In this document: piece after piece, positions 16,871 to 24,873 of the stretch
How positions within the stretch are numbered: position 1 is the first letter of the stretch
Layout of the letters: each line of letters begins with the position of its first letter
Source of the DNA: an uncultured Dokdonia sp.
GTDB taxonomy: Bacteria; Bacteroidota; Bacteroidia; Flavobacteriales; Flavobacteriaceae
Assembly (NCBI GenBank): GCA_947503305.1
Contig: CANNDF010000006.1
Span: 275,025 to 339,024, forward strand
Length of the DNA stretch: 64,000 nucleotides
Direction: 5' to 3'
The notes under the pieces: generated by a model
What the model was told of the DNA's origin: nothing
The model's database searches: none
The model's input: the letters and a program-made list of their open reading frames with translations, nothing else
Position numbers and translations under genes: made by a program

Positions 16871-18139
16871 ATGAGTAAATCAAATCAACAATTTCCAATC
16901 AACAATCCACAATCTCCGATCAAAACTGTAGGAATTATTGGAGCAGGAACCATGGGTTCTGGAATTGCACAAGTAGCAGCAACAGCAGGATGTTCTGTAA
17001 AACTTTTTGATGTACAACAGCCTGCTTTAGATAAAGCAGCGACAAAACTCGAAAAAATTCTGAATCGTCTTATAGAGAAAGGAAGGATTGATGCAGACGA
17101 GAAAAATAGAATTCAAGAAAATATTCAATATGTAAATTCTTTAAAAGAGTTAGCAAATGCAGACTTGACTATTGAAGCTATCATTGAAAACCTTGATGTT
17201 AAAAAGAAGGTATTCCAAGAACTAGAATCGTATGTTTCTGATACCGCTATTATAGCCTCAAATACATCTAGTCTTTCTATCGCTTCCATTGCAGCATCGT
17301 TAGAAAAACCAGAGCGCTGTATAGGAATTCATTTCTTTAATCCTGCACCTTTAATGAAATTGGTTGAGGTAATTCCGGCAGTGCAAACTTCTCAAGATGT
17401 ATTAGATATGTGCGTTGCAGAAATTACTCGCTGGAAAAAAGTAGTTGCTGTAGCAAAGGATACTCCTGGGTTTATTGTAAATCGTGTAGCACGTCCTTTT
17501 TATGGAGAGGCTTTGCGTATTTATGAAGAAGGAATAGCAGATTTTGCAACGATAGATTGGGCTATGAAATCTATAGGAGGATTTAGAATGGGACCTTTTG
17601 AGTTGATGGATTTTATAGGAAATGATATTAATTATACCGTAACAGAAACCGTATTTAATGCCTTTTATCAAGACCCAAGATATAAGCCTTCATTTACACA
17701 ACAAAGGCATAGTCAGGCAGGATATTTAGGACGTAAGTCAGGAAGAGGATATTATCATTATACCGATGAAAATGCTGAGAACGCTTTCGCGAAATCGAGA
17801 AAAGGAGCTTCACGACCAGAGGGAGAGCGAAGCGATAAAGCAAACTCAAATACAGATGAGGTAGTAGAAACACAAATTTTTGAACGTATTCTTGTGATGC
17901 TTATCAATGAAGCAGCAGATGCATTATTTTGGAATGTAGCGAGTGCAGAAGATATAGATAATGCCATGACTAAAGGAGTAAATTATCCTAAGGGATTACT
18001 CGCATGGGCTGATGAGAAAGGAATAGATTGGTGTGTATCACAACTGGATGCTTTGTATGATGAGTATCATGAAGATAGATACCGATGCTCACCTTTGTTA
18101 AGAAGGATGAGTAGAGAAGGAAATATATTTTTTAATTAA
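16871..18139 (+). CDS. paaH: 3-hydroxyacyl-CoA dehydrogenase PaaH
   Basis: 422 residues. It oxidises 3-hydroxyadipyl-CoA with NAD. The Rossmann motif is VGIIGAGTMGSGIAQVAA (about 19-36); catalytic-region signatures are HFFNPAPLMKLVEV and KDTPGFIVNRV, and a second helical domain follows (GPFELMDFIGNDINY). Two parts look foreign. Residues 2-17 (SKSNQQFPINNPQSPI) are encoded by DNA resembling the right arm of the neighbouring repeat elements. An insert at about 297-330 contains AFAKS from a one-mismatch palindrome followed by GASRPEGERSDKANSNT. Typical PaaH-like proteins lack both. The catalytic core is intact. Confidence 0.93.
   Translation: MSKSNQQFPINNPQSPIKTVGIIGAGTMGSGIAQVAATAGCSVKLFDVQQPALDKAATKLEKILNRLIEKGRIDADEKNRIQENIQYVNSLKELANADLTIEAIIENLDVKKKVFQELESYVSDTAIIASNTSSLSIASIAASLEKPERCIGIHFFNPAPLMKLVEVIPAVQTSQDVLDMCVAEITRWKKVVAVAKDTPGFIVNRVARPFYGEALRIYEEGIADFATIDWAMKSIGGFRMGPFELMDFIGNDINYTVTETVFNAFYQDPRYKPSFTQQRHSQAGYLGRKSGRGYYHYTDENAENAFAKSRKGASRPEGERSDKANSNTDEVVETQIFERILVMLINEAADALFWNVASAEDIDNAMTKGVNYPKGLLAWADEKGIDWCVSQLDALYDEYHEDRYRCSPLLRRMSREGNIFFN
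16877..16922. repeat. paa-operon repeat element, copy 4, right half, inside the 5' end of paaH
   Basis: AAATCAAATCAACAATTTCC followed by CAATCCACAATCTCCGATC resembles the right arms of the intergenic copies (AATCAAAAATC...CTACAATCTCCAAT). It is translated as paaH residues 3-17. Together with 16462-16500 it brackets the four-helix-bundle gene. Confidence 0.55.
17783..17796. repeat. Dispersed palindrome, one-mismatch copy inside paaH
   Basis: GCTTTCGCGAAATC differs from the core by one base (T for G). Read in frame as AFAKS within a non-conserved insert of PaaH. Confidence 0.7.
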
Positions 18140-18229
18140 CGATTGTAGATTTTTGATTGTAGATTTAAGAGTTAAAAGTTCAGAAATCAGAAATCAGAAA
18201 TCAGCAATCAAAAATCTCCAATCTCCAAT
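18137..18229. repeat. paa-operon AT-rich inverted-repeat element, copy 5 (paaH-paaI gap)
   Basis: Left arm TAACGATTGTAGATTTTTGA overlaps the paaH stop codon (TAA). The right arm has repeated AAATCAG units and ends AATCTCCAATCTCCAATT. The centre GAGTTAAAAGTTC is a degraded hairpin. Confidence 0.72.
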
Positions 18230-18235
18230 TAGTAT

Positions 18236-18646
18236 ATGAAAGGAAAAGACATACCATATAAAATGTTAAGTCAAGATGCGTATAGTACTTGGTTAGGAAT
18301 TGAGATTATAGAATCAACAGTAGGACGTGTAAAAATTGGAATGACGGTACGTAGAGAAATGCTTAATAGTATGAACTTTGCACATGGTGGTATTACGTAT
18401 TCGCTAGCAGATACTGCTTTTGGATTTACCGCAAATACCCATGGGAAATACGCGGTTTCTATAGAGACAAGTATCAATCATATCGAAGCATTGGTAGAAG
18501 GAGATTACATTACAGCCGAAGCGACTGTGGATAAGCAGAAAATGAAAATAGGTTTTAATATTGTCGAAGTAAAAAGAGGAGAAGAACTCGTCGCTTTATT
18601 TAAGGGCGTTGTTTATAGAACGACAAAAGATTGGGAATTAGATTAA
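18236..18646 (+). CDS. paaI: Hydroxyphenylacetyl-CoA thioesterase PaaI
   Basis: 136 residues, hot-dog fold. Motifs are MLNSMNFAHGGITYSLADTAFGF (the HGG and D of the PaaI active site) and YAVSIETSINHIEALVEGD. In the phenylacetate pathway this enzyme rescues CoA from dead-end esters. The gene sits between two repeat elements, and its TAA stop is the start of the next repeat arm (TTAACGATT). Confidence 0.94.
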   Translation: MKGKDIPYKMLSQDAYSTWLGIEIIESTVGRVKIGMTVRREMLNSMNFAHGGITYSLADTAFGFTANTHGKYAVSIETSINHIEALVEGDYITAEATVDKQKMKIGFNIVEVKRGEELVALFKGVVYRTTKDWELD

Positions 18647-18800
18647 CGATTAGAGATTTTTGATTGTAGATTTTAGGACTATGTTCAAGATCTAAAAATG
18701 AGAATTGTAAAGTATAAAAAATGATTAAGGATTGCAGATTTATGATTAACGAAGATTTAAAAATTCAACAATCTCAAATCAACAATCACAAATCAAATAA
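18644..18800. repeat. paa-operon AT-rich inverted-repeat element, copy 6 (paaI-paaJ gap, compound)
   Basis: A 160-base gap begins TAACGATTAGAGATTTTTGA and contains a second left-arm-like block (ATGATTAAGGATTGCAGATT at 18720-18739) before a right-arm-like end with CAACAATCTCAAATCAACAA. It looks like two overlapping or partly decayed copies. Confidence 0.65.
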
Positions 18801-18806
18801 ATCATT

Positions 18807-20018
18807 ATGGAAGCATATATTATAGATGGAGTTCGTACTCCCATTGGAAATTATAAAGGGACATTAAAAGCTATTCGTACGGACGATTTAGGGGCACACG
18901 TAATACGTGAAGTTGTAAAACGCAACCCTGATATTCCAAAAGAAGCCTATGATGATGTAATTATGGGATGTGCTAACCAAGCAGGAGAAGATAATCGTAA
19001 TGTGGCTCGTATGTCATTATTATTAGCAGGACTTCCATTTACAGTACCAGGAGAAACTGTAAATAGATTGTGTAGTAGCGGTCTTTCTGCGATAATACAG
19101 GCAAATCGCGCAATCAAGTCTGGTGATGGAGATGTGTTTATCTCTGGAGGGGTAGAAAATATGACTCGTGGACCCTATGTTATGGCAAAACCATCTACTG
19201 CTTTCGGTGGAGATAGTAAAATGTATGACTCTACGTTTGGATGGCGTTTTATCAACCCCAAAATGAAAGAACTATACGGTGTTGACGGAATGGGTAATAC
19301 CGCAGAAAACCTAGTAGAAAAATATAATATATCTCGTGAAGACCAAGATGCGTTTGCATACCATAGTCAAATGAAAGCTGCAAAAGCACAAGCCTCTGGG
19401 AGACTCGCAAAAGAAATAATTGCAGTAGAGATCCCACAACGTAAAAAAGACCCTATCATTTTTAAAGATGATGAGTTTATAAAACCTACGACATCTAAAG
19501 AAATACTGGCAAAATTACGTCCCGCTTTTAAGAAAGAAGGAGGAAGTGTGACTGCGGGTAATAGCTCAGGATTAAATGATGGGGCGGCAGCTACAATTGT
19601 TGCGAGTGAAAGCGCGGTAAAAAAATATGGATTAAAACCACTAGCAAGAATTGTGAGTTCAGCGGTGGTAGGAGTAGAGCCCCGTATTATGGGAATAGGA
19701 CCTGTGCAAGCTTCAAATAAAGCGTTACAAAAAGCGGGACTTACCATGGATGATATAGATGTGATTGAGCTTAACGAAGCCTTTGCATCACAAGCATTGG
19801 CGTGTATCAGAGAATGGGGACTAGCAGATGATGACCCTCGCATTAATCCAAATGGTGGCTCTATTGCGATGGGACACCCACTTGGAGTAACAGGAGCACG
19901 TATTGCCTATTCGGCAGCTTTAGAACTTCAGGAACAGAAGAAAAAATATGCCTTAATTACGATGTGTGTAGGCGTAGGACAAGGGTATGCGGCAATTATT
20001 GAAAATGTAACTTTATAA
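18807..20018 (+). CDS. paaJ: 3-oxoadipyl-CoA/3-oxo-5,6-dehydrosuberyl-CoA thiolase PaaJ
   Basis: 403 residues, thiolase family. The nucleophilic Cys is in VNRLCSSGLSAI (about residue 90), and the C-terminal active-site segments are NGGSIAMGHPLGVTGAR (His) and MCVGVGQGYAAI (Cys). GGVENMTRGPYVM and ELNEAFASQALA are typical of the PcaF/PaaJ subgroup. It releases acetyl-CoA, and succinyl-CoA in the last step. A degraded copy of the palindrome begins right after the stop codon. Confidence 0.96.
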   Translation: MEAYIIDGVRTPIGNYKGTLKAIRTDDLGAHVIREVVKRNPDIPKEAYDDVIMGCANQAGEDNRNVARMSLLLAGLPFTVPGETVNRLCSSGLSAIIQANRAIKSGDGDVFISGGVENMTRGPYVMAKPSTAFGGDSKMYDSTFGWRFINPKMKELYGVDGMGNTAENLVEKYNISREDQDAFAYHSQMKAAKAQASGRLAKEIIAVEIPQRKKDPIIFKDDEFIKPTTSKEILAKLRPAFKKEGGSVTAGNSSGLNDGAAATIVASESAVKKYGLKPLARIVSSAVVGVEPRIMGIGPVQASNKALQKAGLTMDDIDVIELNEAFASQALACIREWGLADDDPRINPNGGSIAMGHPLGVTGARIAYSAALELQEQKKKYALITMCVGVGQGYAAIIENVTL

Positions 20019-20034
20019 GCTTTCACGAAGGTGA
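20019..20034. repeat. Degraded palindrome copy after paaJ, next to a second short repeat
   Basis: GCTTTCACGAAGGTGA is a decayed form of the GCTTTCGCGAAAGC unit placed, as after paaE, directly behind a stop codon. CTGAACCTGTCGAAG (20043-20057), a motif that recurs in many bacterial genomes, follows at once. Confidence 0.5.
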
Positions 20035-20085
20035 AGTTTATACTGAACCTGTCGAAGTACGAAAGTGTATTTAAAATATACCCAT

Positions 20086-20688
20086 ATGAAAATATTAATC
20101 ATAGGAGGAAACGGAACTATAGGAAAAACAGTAACACAGCGTTTTGCCGAAAATCATGAAGTGATTATTGCAGGGAGATCTTCAGGAGATGTCACTGTAG
20201 ATATTGCTTCATCGGCATCTATTAAGAAGATGTTTGAATCTGTAGGTAAAGTAGACGCTATTGTAAATATAGCAGGAGATGCAAAGTGGGATACATTTGA
20301 TAGTTTATCTGAAGATGATTTTTATATAGGCATCAAAAGTAAGATGATGGGGCAGGTCAATTTGGTACGTCTCGGAAGAGCCTTTTTAAATGATGGAGGT
20401 TCAATTACACTTACAACAGGAATCTTAGCCGATGAACCTGTAGCTATGACTACAAGTGCAGCAATGGTCAATGGTGCGATTCAAAGCTTTACAAAAGCAG
20501 TCGCGTTAGAATTAGAAAGAGGGATTCGTGTAAATGTGGTGTCGGCAGATCTTGTAGAAGATGCCTATGAAAAATATAAGGATTACTTCCCAGGTAACAC
20601 ACCTGTGTCCATGCGTAAAGTAGTAGATGGATATGTGAAGAGTGTGTTAGGAAGAATCAATGGAAGCATTATACGAATAAGAGCATAA
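20086..20688 (+). CDS. Short SDR-family oxidoreductase lacking the YxxxK motif
   Basis: 200 residues from the ATG at 20086, where the Rossmann strand KILIIGGNGTIGKTV begins; an upstream in-frame start would add seven unlikely residues. NIAGDAKWDTF and GGSITLTTGILADEP fit short-chain dehydrogenases of a compact (about 200-residue) type. The catalytic Tyr-x-x-x-Lys is not present at the expected site, which reads SAAMVNGAIQSFTKAVALEL; this subfamily often has no YxxxK. It lies inside the paa operon between paaJ and paaZ, but no step of the standard pathway needs it. The role is unassigned. Confidence 0.82.
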   Translation: MKILIIGGNGTIGKTVTQRFAENHEVIIAGRSSGDVTVDIASSASIKKMFESVGKVDAIVNIAGDAKWDTFDSLSEDDFYIGIKSKMMGQVNLVRLGRAFLNDGGSITLTTGILADEPVAMTTSAAMVNGAIQSFTKAVALELERGIRVNVVSADLVEDAYEKYKDYFPGNTPVSMRKVVDGYVKSVLGRINGSIIRIRA

Positions 20689-20699
20689 TAAAATACGTT

Positions 20700-20729
20700 C
20701 TCGATGTCAGTTTTGACATTGATTTCGAG
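20700..20729 (+). other. Intercistronic hairpin between the SDR gene and paaZ
   Basis: ATGTCAGTTTTGACAT (20704-20719) is a perfect 6-base-pair stem with a GTTT loop, extended by CTCGA/TCGAG arms. No T-run follows, so it looks like an mRNA-processing or stability element rather than a terminator. Confidence 0.5.
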
Positions 20730-20746
20730 GTTAAAATAAACAGTTT

Positions 20747-23281
20747 ATGATTTTAGAATCTTACATAAATGGCCAGTGGGTTACTGGAGACAATACAAAT
20801 ACTCGTAATATGTATGATGCTATTACGGGAGAAGTAATAGGCCTTACGAGTACTGAGGGACTTGATGTTGCGAGTGCATTACAGTACGGTCGTGATCACG
20901 GAAAAGCATTGAGAGATATGACCTTTCAGCAACGTGGTAATATGATTAAAAAGCTGGCATTGTATCTTAACAAGCGTAAAGAACAGTTTTATGAGATCAG
21001 TTATAAAACAGGTGCTACACGCGTAGATAGTTGGATTGATATAGAAGGAGGATTTGGAAATTTATTTGCAAATGCAAGTTTGCGTAAGTTATTTCCAGAT
21101 CAATCCTATGCTGTAGAAGGAGATCCTATTGATTTATCAAGAGGCGGTCGGTTTATGGCGCATCATATTTTGGTACCGAAAAAAGGAGTAGCAGTACATA
21201 TCAATGCGTTTAACTTCCCTGTTTGGGGAATGTTAGAAAAATGTGCTGTAAACTGGATGGCAGGAATGCCAGCGGTAGTACTTCCTGCACCACAAACCGC
21301 ATTCTTAACAGAGGCAGTCGTTAAAGAGATCATTCATAGTGGGATACTTCCTCCAGGAGCATTACAATTATTGTCAGGACTTACGACTTCAATCCTAGAT
21401 ACGGTGGCAAGCCAAGACGTTGTTACGTTTACAGGAAGCGCTCATACAGGACGTTTACTCAAAGCACACCCTAGATTACTAGAAGAAAGCGTGCCATTTA
21501 CTATGGAGGCAGATAGTTTGAATGCCGCTGTTTTAGGACCTGATGCCGTTCCAGGCACTCCAGAGTTTGGCATTTTTATCAAGGAAGTGCGTAAAGAAAT
21601 GACAGTGAAGTGTGGTCAAAAATGTACGGCCATTCGCCGAATTATTGTTCCGGAAAATTTAATGGAAGACGTGCAAATTGCCTTAGGGAAGCAATTGGAT
21701 AGAACGGTTATAGGAGATCCTAAACGTAAAGAAGTACGTATGGGAGCGTTAATCAATACTGATCAACGTGATGCCTTAAAAACACAAGTAGAGAAAATTT
21801 CAAAAACAGCAGCTATTGTATATGGTTCTTTTGATCCTGTAGAAGCAATAGGCGCCGATGGTGAAAAAGGAGCTTTTATGCGACCTATTTTGATGCGCGA
21901 AGACCAACCGTTTAAAAATACACAAGTACACGAAATAGAGGCCTTTGGCCCTGTGAGTACACTAATGCCATATAACGGTGTTGAAGAAGCGATAGCGCTT
22001 GCTCAAATGGGGAAAGGATCACTAGTGAGTTCTGTAGTGACTGCAGATAACGCTTTCGCGAAAGCGTATACCGTAGAAGCGGCATCTCATCATGGACGTA
22101 TCTTAATACTCAATAGCGAAAGTGCTCCACAAAGCACAGGACACGGTTCACCATTACCATTATTAGTTCACGGAGGTCCAGGACGCGCAGGGGGTGGAGA
22201 AGAAATGGGTGGATTACGAGGAATCAAACACTATATGCAACGATGTGCGGTACAAGGAAGTCCTACAAGTCTGACAGAAATTACGGGAATATACCAGCCT
22301 AATGGCGCATATACCGAAGCTGAAAAGCATCCGTTTGCATACCATTATGAAGATATCAAACCAGGAATGAGCCTGCAAACGCATAAGCGTACCTTAACCG
22401 ATACCGATATTCAGAATTTTGCAAATCTTACGTGGGATCATTTTTATGCGCACACAGATATTACGAGTTTGGATGGAAGTATTTTCCAAAAACGTACTGC
22501 TCATGGATACTTTATTATTTCGGCAGCAGCAGGATTGTTTGTATATCCTAATAAAGGACCCGTTTCTGCTAATTATGGATTAGAAGATATTCGTTTTTTA
22601 AGACCGTTATATCACAATGATACTATCTATGTACGATTAACATGTAAAGAAAAACGTGAACGTGATGTGTCAGGAAGAGAACATCCAAGCGGTATTGTAA
22701 AGTGGTATGTAGAGGTATTTGATGCAGCGCCTGTAGACTATGAAAATGGAAAGACAGACGAAGAGGCAACAGCTTTAGTAGCTGTGGCTACGATCCTAAC
22801 TATGGTAGAGAAAAAGCAAACCACGTTTGTTGAGATGACTGACGAATCAATAAATGCATGTCTCTCAAAGCTAACTAAAGATAGTAAACCAAATTGGGGA
22901 ATAATGACTGCCCAGCATATGGTAGAACATTTAGAATTTAGTTATCGTGTCGCTGGGAATCAATTACAAGATTTTGATATTGCAACTCCAGAAAAATACA
23001 TAGATAAAGTGGGAGCTACTTTATGGAATTATGAAAAGATGCCACATGACTATGAGATGCCATTAATGAAAAAAGGAACGGTTGAAGACTTGCGTCATCC
23101 AGATTTAGAAACCGCTATAACGAAGTTTTGGGAAGCAAAGGATGTGTTTAAAGATTTTTATAAGAAAAACCCTAAAGCGCAAACAAAAAATCCTGTTTTT
23201 GGGTACTTAACTAAATATGAGTGGTACTTACAAGAACGCAAACACTTGAACCATCATTTTGAGCAATTTGGTTTGCTGTAG
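20747..23281 (+). CDS. paaZ: PaaZ: aldehyde dehydrogenase + MaoC-like hydratase, fused to a C-terminal DUF1569-like domain
   Basis: 844 residues. The aldehyde dehydrogenase part (about 1-520) has VTFTGSAHTGRLL and the catalytic Cys region VKCGQKCTAIRRI (about 287-299). The MaoC/hot-dog part (about 538-690) has LTWDHFYAHTD and AHGYFIISAAAGLFVYP. Together they open the oxepin ring and oxidise the resulting aldehyde. E. coli PaaZ ends here (about 680 residues). A further 150 residues (about 697-844; NWGIMTAQHMVEHLEFSYR, HLNHHFEQFGLL) resemble the DUF1569/DinB-like helical family. A palindrome copy is read as AFAKA in DNAFAKAYTVEAA. Confidence 0.95.
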   Translation: MILESYINGQWVTGDNTNTRNMYDAITGEVIGLTSTEGLDVASALQYGRDHGKALRDMTFQQRGNMIKKLALYLNKRKEQFYEISYKTGATRVDSWIDIEGGFGNLFANASLRKLFPDQSYAVEGDPIDLSRGGRFMAHHILVPKKGVAVHINAFNFPVWGMLEKCAVNWMAGMPAVVLPAPQTAFLTEAVVKEIIHSGILPPGALQLLSGLTTSILDTVASQDVVTFTGSAHTGRLLKAHPRLLEESVPFTMEADSLNAAVLGPDAVPGTPEFGIFIKEVRKEMTVKCGQKCTAIRRIIVPENLMEDVQIALGKQLDRTVIGDPKRKEVRMGALINTDQRDALKTQVEKISKTAAIVYGSFDPVEAIGADGEKGAFMRPILMREDQPFKNTQVHEIEAFGPVSTLMPYNGVEEAIALAQMGKGSLVSSVVTADNAFAKAYTVEAASHHGRILILNSESAPQSTGHGSPLPLLVHGGPGRAGGGEEMGGLRGIKHYMQRCAVQGSPTSLTEITGIYQPNGAYTEAEKHPFAYHYEDIKPGMSLQTHKRTLTDTDIQNFANLTWDHFYAHTDITSLDGSIFQKRTAHGYFIISAAAGLFVYPNKGPVSANYGLEDIRFLRPLYHNDTIYVRLTCKEKRERDVSGREHPSGIVKWYVEVFDAAPVDYENGKTDEEATALVAVATILTMVEKKQTTFVEMTDESINACLSKLTKDSKPNWGIMTAQHMVEHLEFSYRVAGNQLQDFDIATPEKYIDKVGATLWNYEKMPHDYEMPLMKKGTVEDLRHPDLETAITKFWEAKDVFKDFYKKNPKAQTKNPVFGYLTKYEWYLQERKHLNHHFEQFGLL
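22052..22065. repeat. Dispersed palindrome copy inside paaZ
   Basis: Perfect core, 18 bases palindromic with flanks (ACGCTTTCGCGAAAGCGT). Read in frame as AFAKA. Confidence 0.85.
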
Positions 23282-23358
23282 GTCAATAGTTGTTTTTTAA
23301 AAGGTTCTTTTTTTTATAGAAGTGTAACAAAAAAATATGAAGTATTGTCTATGATTAT

Positions 23359-24873
23359 ATGAAAACAATTTTAAAACCAATCCTATCTTTTTTATTAGGA
23401 CTGTTCATTTCAGGCTGTGTCCAAAAAACGAATATCAATAAAGATAGTACTTTAGAAAACACTATATTTTCTGAATTTACCAAACTAGTTGATTTTGCTG
23501 CTGAAGATGCCTTGGAAAAAGGGAATGCTACTTCTTTTGCATTAGCCATTTATAAGGATGGAGAAATATATCAGAATTATTACGGTAAGACTACTAGTAA
23601 GCCTGATGATAATTCACTCTATGAAATAGCTTCCATAACGAAAACATTTACAGGGTCATTGGTGGCAAAAGCAGTAGTGGCAGGTAAAATCAATCTAGAT
23701 GATGATATTCGGAACTATTTAGATGGTGATTATTCTAATCTGGAATTTGAAAGACATCCCATTACTATAAAAAACTTATTAACCCATAGTCTAGGATTTA
23801 AAGTAAAAACGCCAAAACGTTTAGAAGCATTCAATGTAGCAATGAATTCAGGTAAAAAGCTTGATGAAGTTGATGTTTATACCGTTGAGGATTTTCTAGA
23901 CGAACTTAAAACTGTAGAAGTAGATAAAAAACCTGGAACTGCGTATGTTTATAATTCTGTGGGTCCAGAGCTTTTAGCCTATATTTTGGAAAAGGTTAAT
24001 GAACAACCTTTTAAAGAACAATTGGATTCTTTTGTGAAGGATATAGGGATGCGTAATACCTATTTGCAAGAATCTGAAAAACATACTGAATATTTAGTAA
24101 AAGGGTATGAAGGTGCTGAGTTGGTACCAATGGGGTATTGCCCTGTGTATGGAGCAGCGGGTGGCGCTATTTCTACATTGCCGGATATGGCTACTTACAT
24201 GAAATATTTAGTAGTTAATAAAGAGACACCTTGGGTAAAAGAAGCGTCAAGATTGTTATTTACGGATGAAGAGGAAGATGAAAATATAGGGTATCTCTGG
24301 GAAGAGATTGGATATGGAGATGAAGAAGGTTATTTCTATTCAAAAACAGGTACATCTAATGGGATACAAAGCGGGGTGTTAATTTGTCCTGATTCTGATT
24401 ATGGGATTGTCTTAATGGTAAATAATACATCAGAAGAAGCATTTAATGATTGGGCGACATTATTTTTTAGAGATATTGAGCCTGGATTGATCAGGTTCCC
24501 AAAATTTAATTTAACCTCGGTTTTAAAAAAAGAATTTAAAGAAAATCCAAAAAGCGCTTTTGAGACATTTAGAAAACATAAAATTGATACCGTTAATTAC
24601 TTCTATACGTTAAATGAATTGAATGTATATGGTTATGAACTGTTACATAGAAAAGAAGAAGAAGAAGCCATTGAAGTATTTAAATTCTTAACTGAAGAGT
24701 TTCCTATGAATGCTAATTTTTATGATAGTCTAGGAGAAGTGTATTTTATTAATGGAGATTTAGATAATGCAGCTTTAAACTATGAAAAGTCTTTAGAATT
24801 GGATGCAGCCAATGATAATGCAAAAACATATATCGAAAAGATTAAAGAACAAAAGAAACTAAAAAATGAGTGA
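23359..24873 (+). CDS. Lipoprotein serine hydrolase (class C beta-lactamase/DD-peptidase fold) with C-terminal TPR
   Basis: 504 residues. A lipoprotein signal (FISGC, Cys at about 20) is followed by a beta-lactamase-related domain with SxxK in ASITKTFTG (about residues 90-98), the YxN-type motif YVYNSVGPE (about 196) and KTG in SKTGTSNG (about 328). The last 80 residues contain a TPR pair (NFYDSLGEVYFINGDLDNAALNYEKSLELD). Probably a periplasmic or surface esterase, peptidase or related hydrolase. It sits between paaZ and paaF, and its end overlaps the paaF start by eight bases, so it is transcribed with the pathway although it has no known role in it. Confidence 0.88.
   Translation: MKTILKPILSFLLGLFISGCVQKTNINKDSTLENTIFSEFTKLVDFAAEDALEKGNATSFALAIYKDGEIYQNYYGKTTSKPDDNSLYEIASITKTFTGSLVAKAVVAGKINLDDDIRNYLDGDYSNLEFERHPITIKNLLTHSLGFKVKTPKRLEAFNVAMNSGKKLDEVDVYTVEDFLDELKTVEVDKKPGTAYVYNSVGPELLAYILEKVNEQPFKEQLDSFVKDIGMRNTYLQESEKHTEYLVKGYEGAELVPMGYCPVYGAAGGAISTLPDMATYMKYLVVNKETPWVKEASRLLFTDEEEDENIGYLWEEIGYGDEEGYFYSKTGTSNGIQSGVLICPDSDYGIVLMVNNTSEEAFNDWATLFFRDIEPGLIRFPKFNLTSVLKKEFKENPKSAFETFRKHKIDTVNYFYTLNELNVYGYELLHRKEEEEAIEVFKFLTEEFPMNANFYDSLGEVYFINGDLDNAALNYEKSLELDAANDNAKTYIEKIKEQKKLKNE

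Noticed and set aside
17402..17671. Minus-strand open frame inside paaH
   Set aside because: Shadow of a conserved dehydrogenase coding region; no motif of its own.
19367..19843. 158-codon minus-strand open frame inside paaJ
   Set aside because: Antisense to the thiolase active-site region; Ser/Ala-rich shadow.
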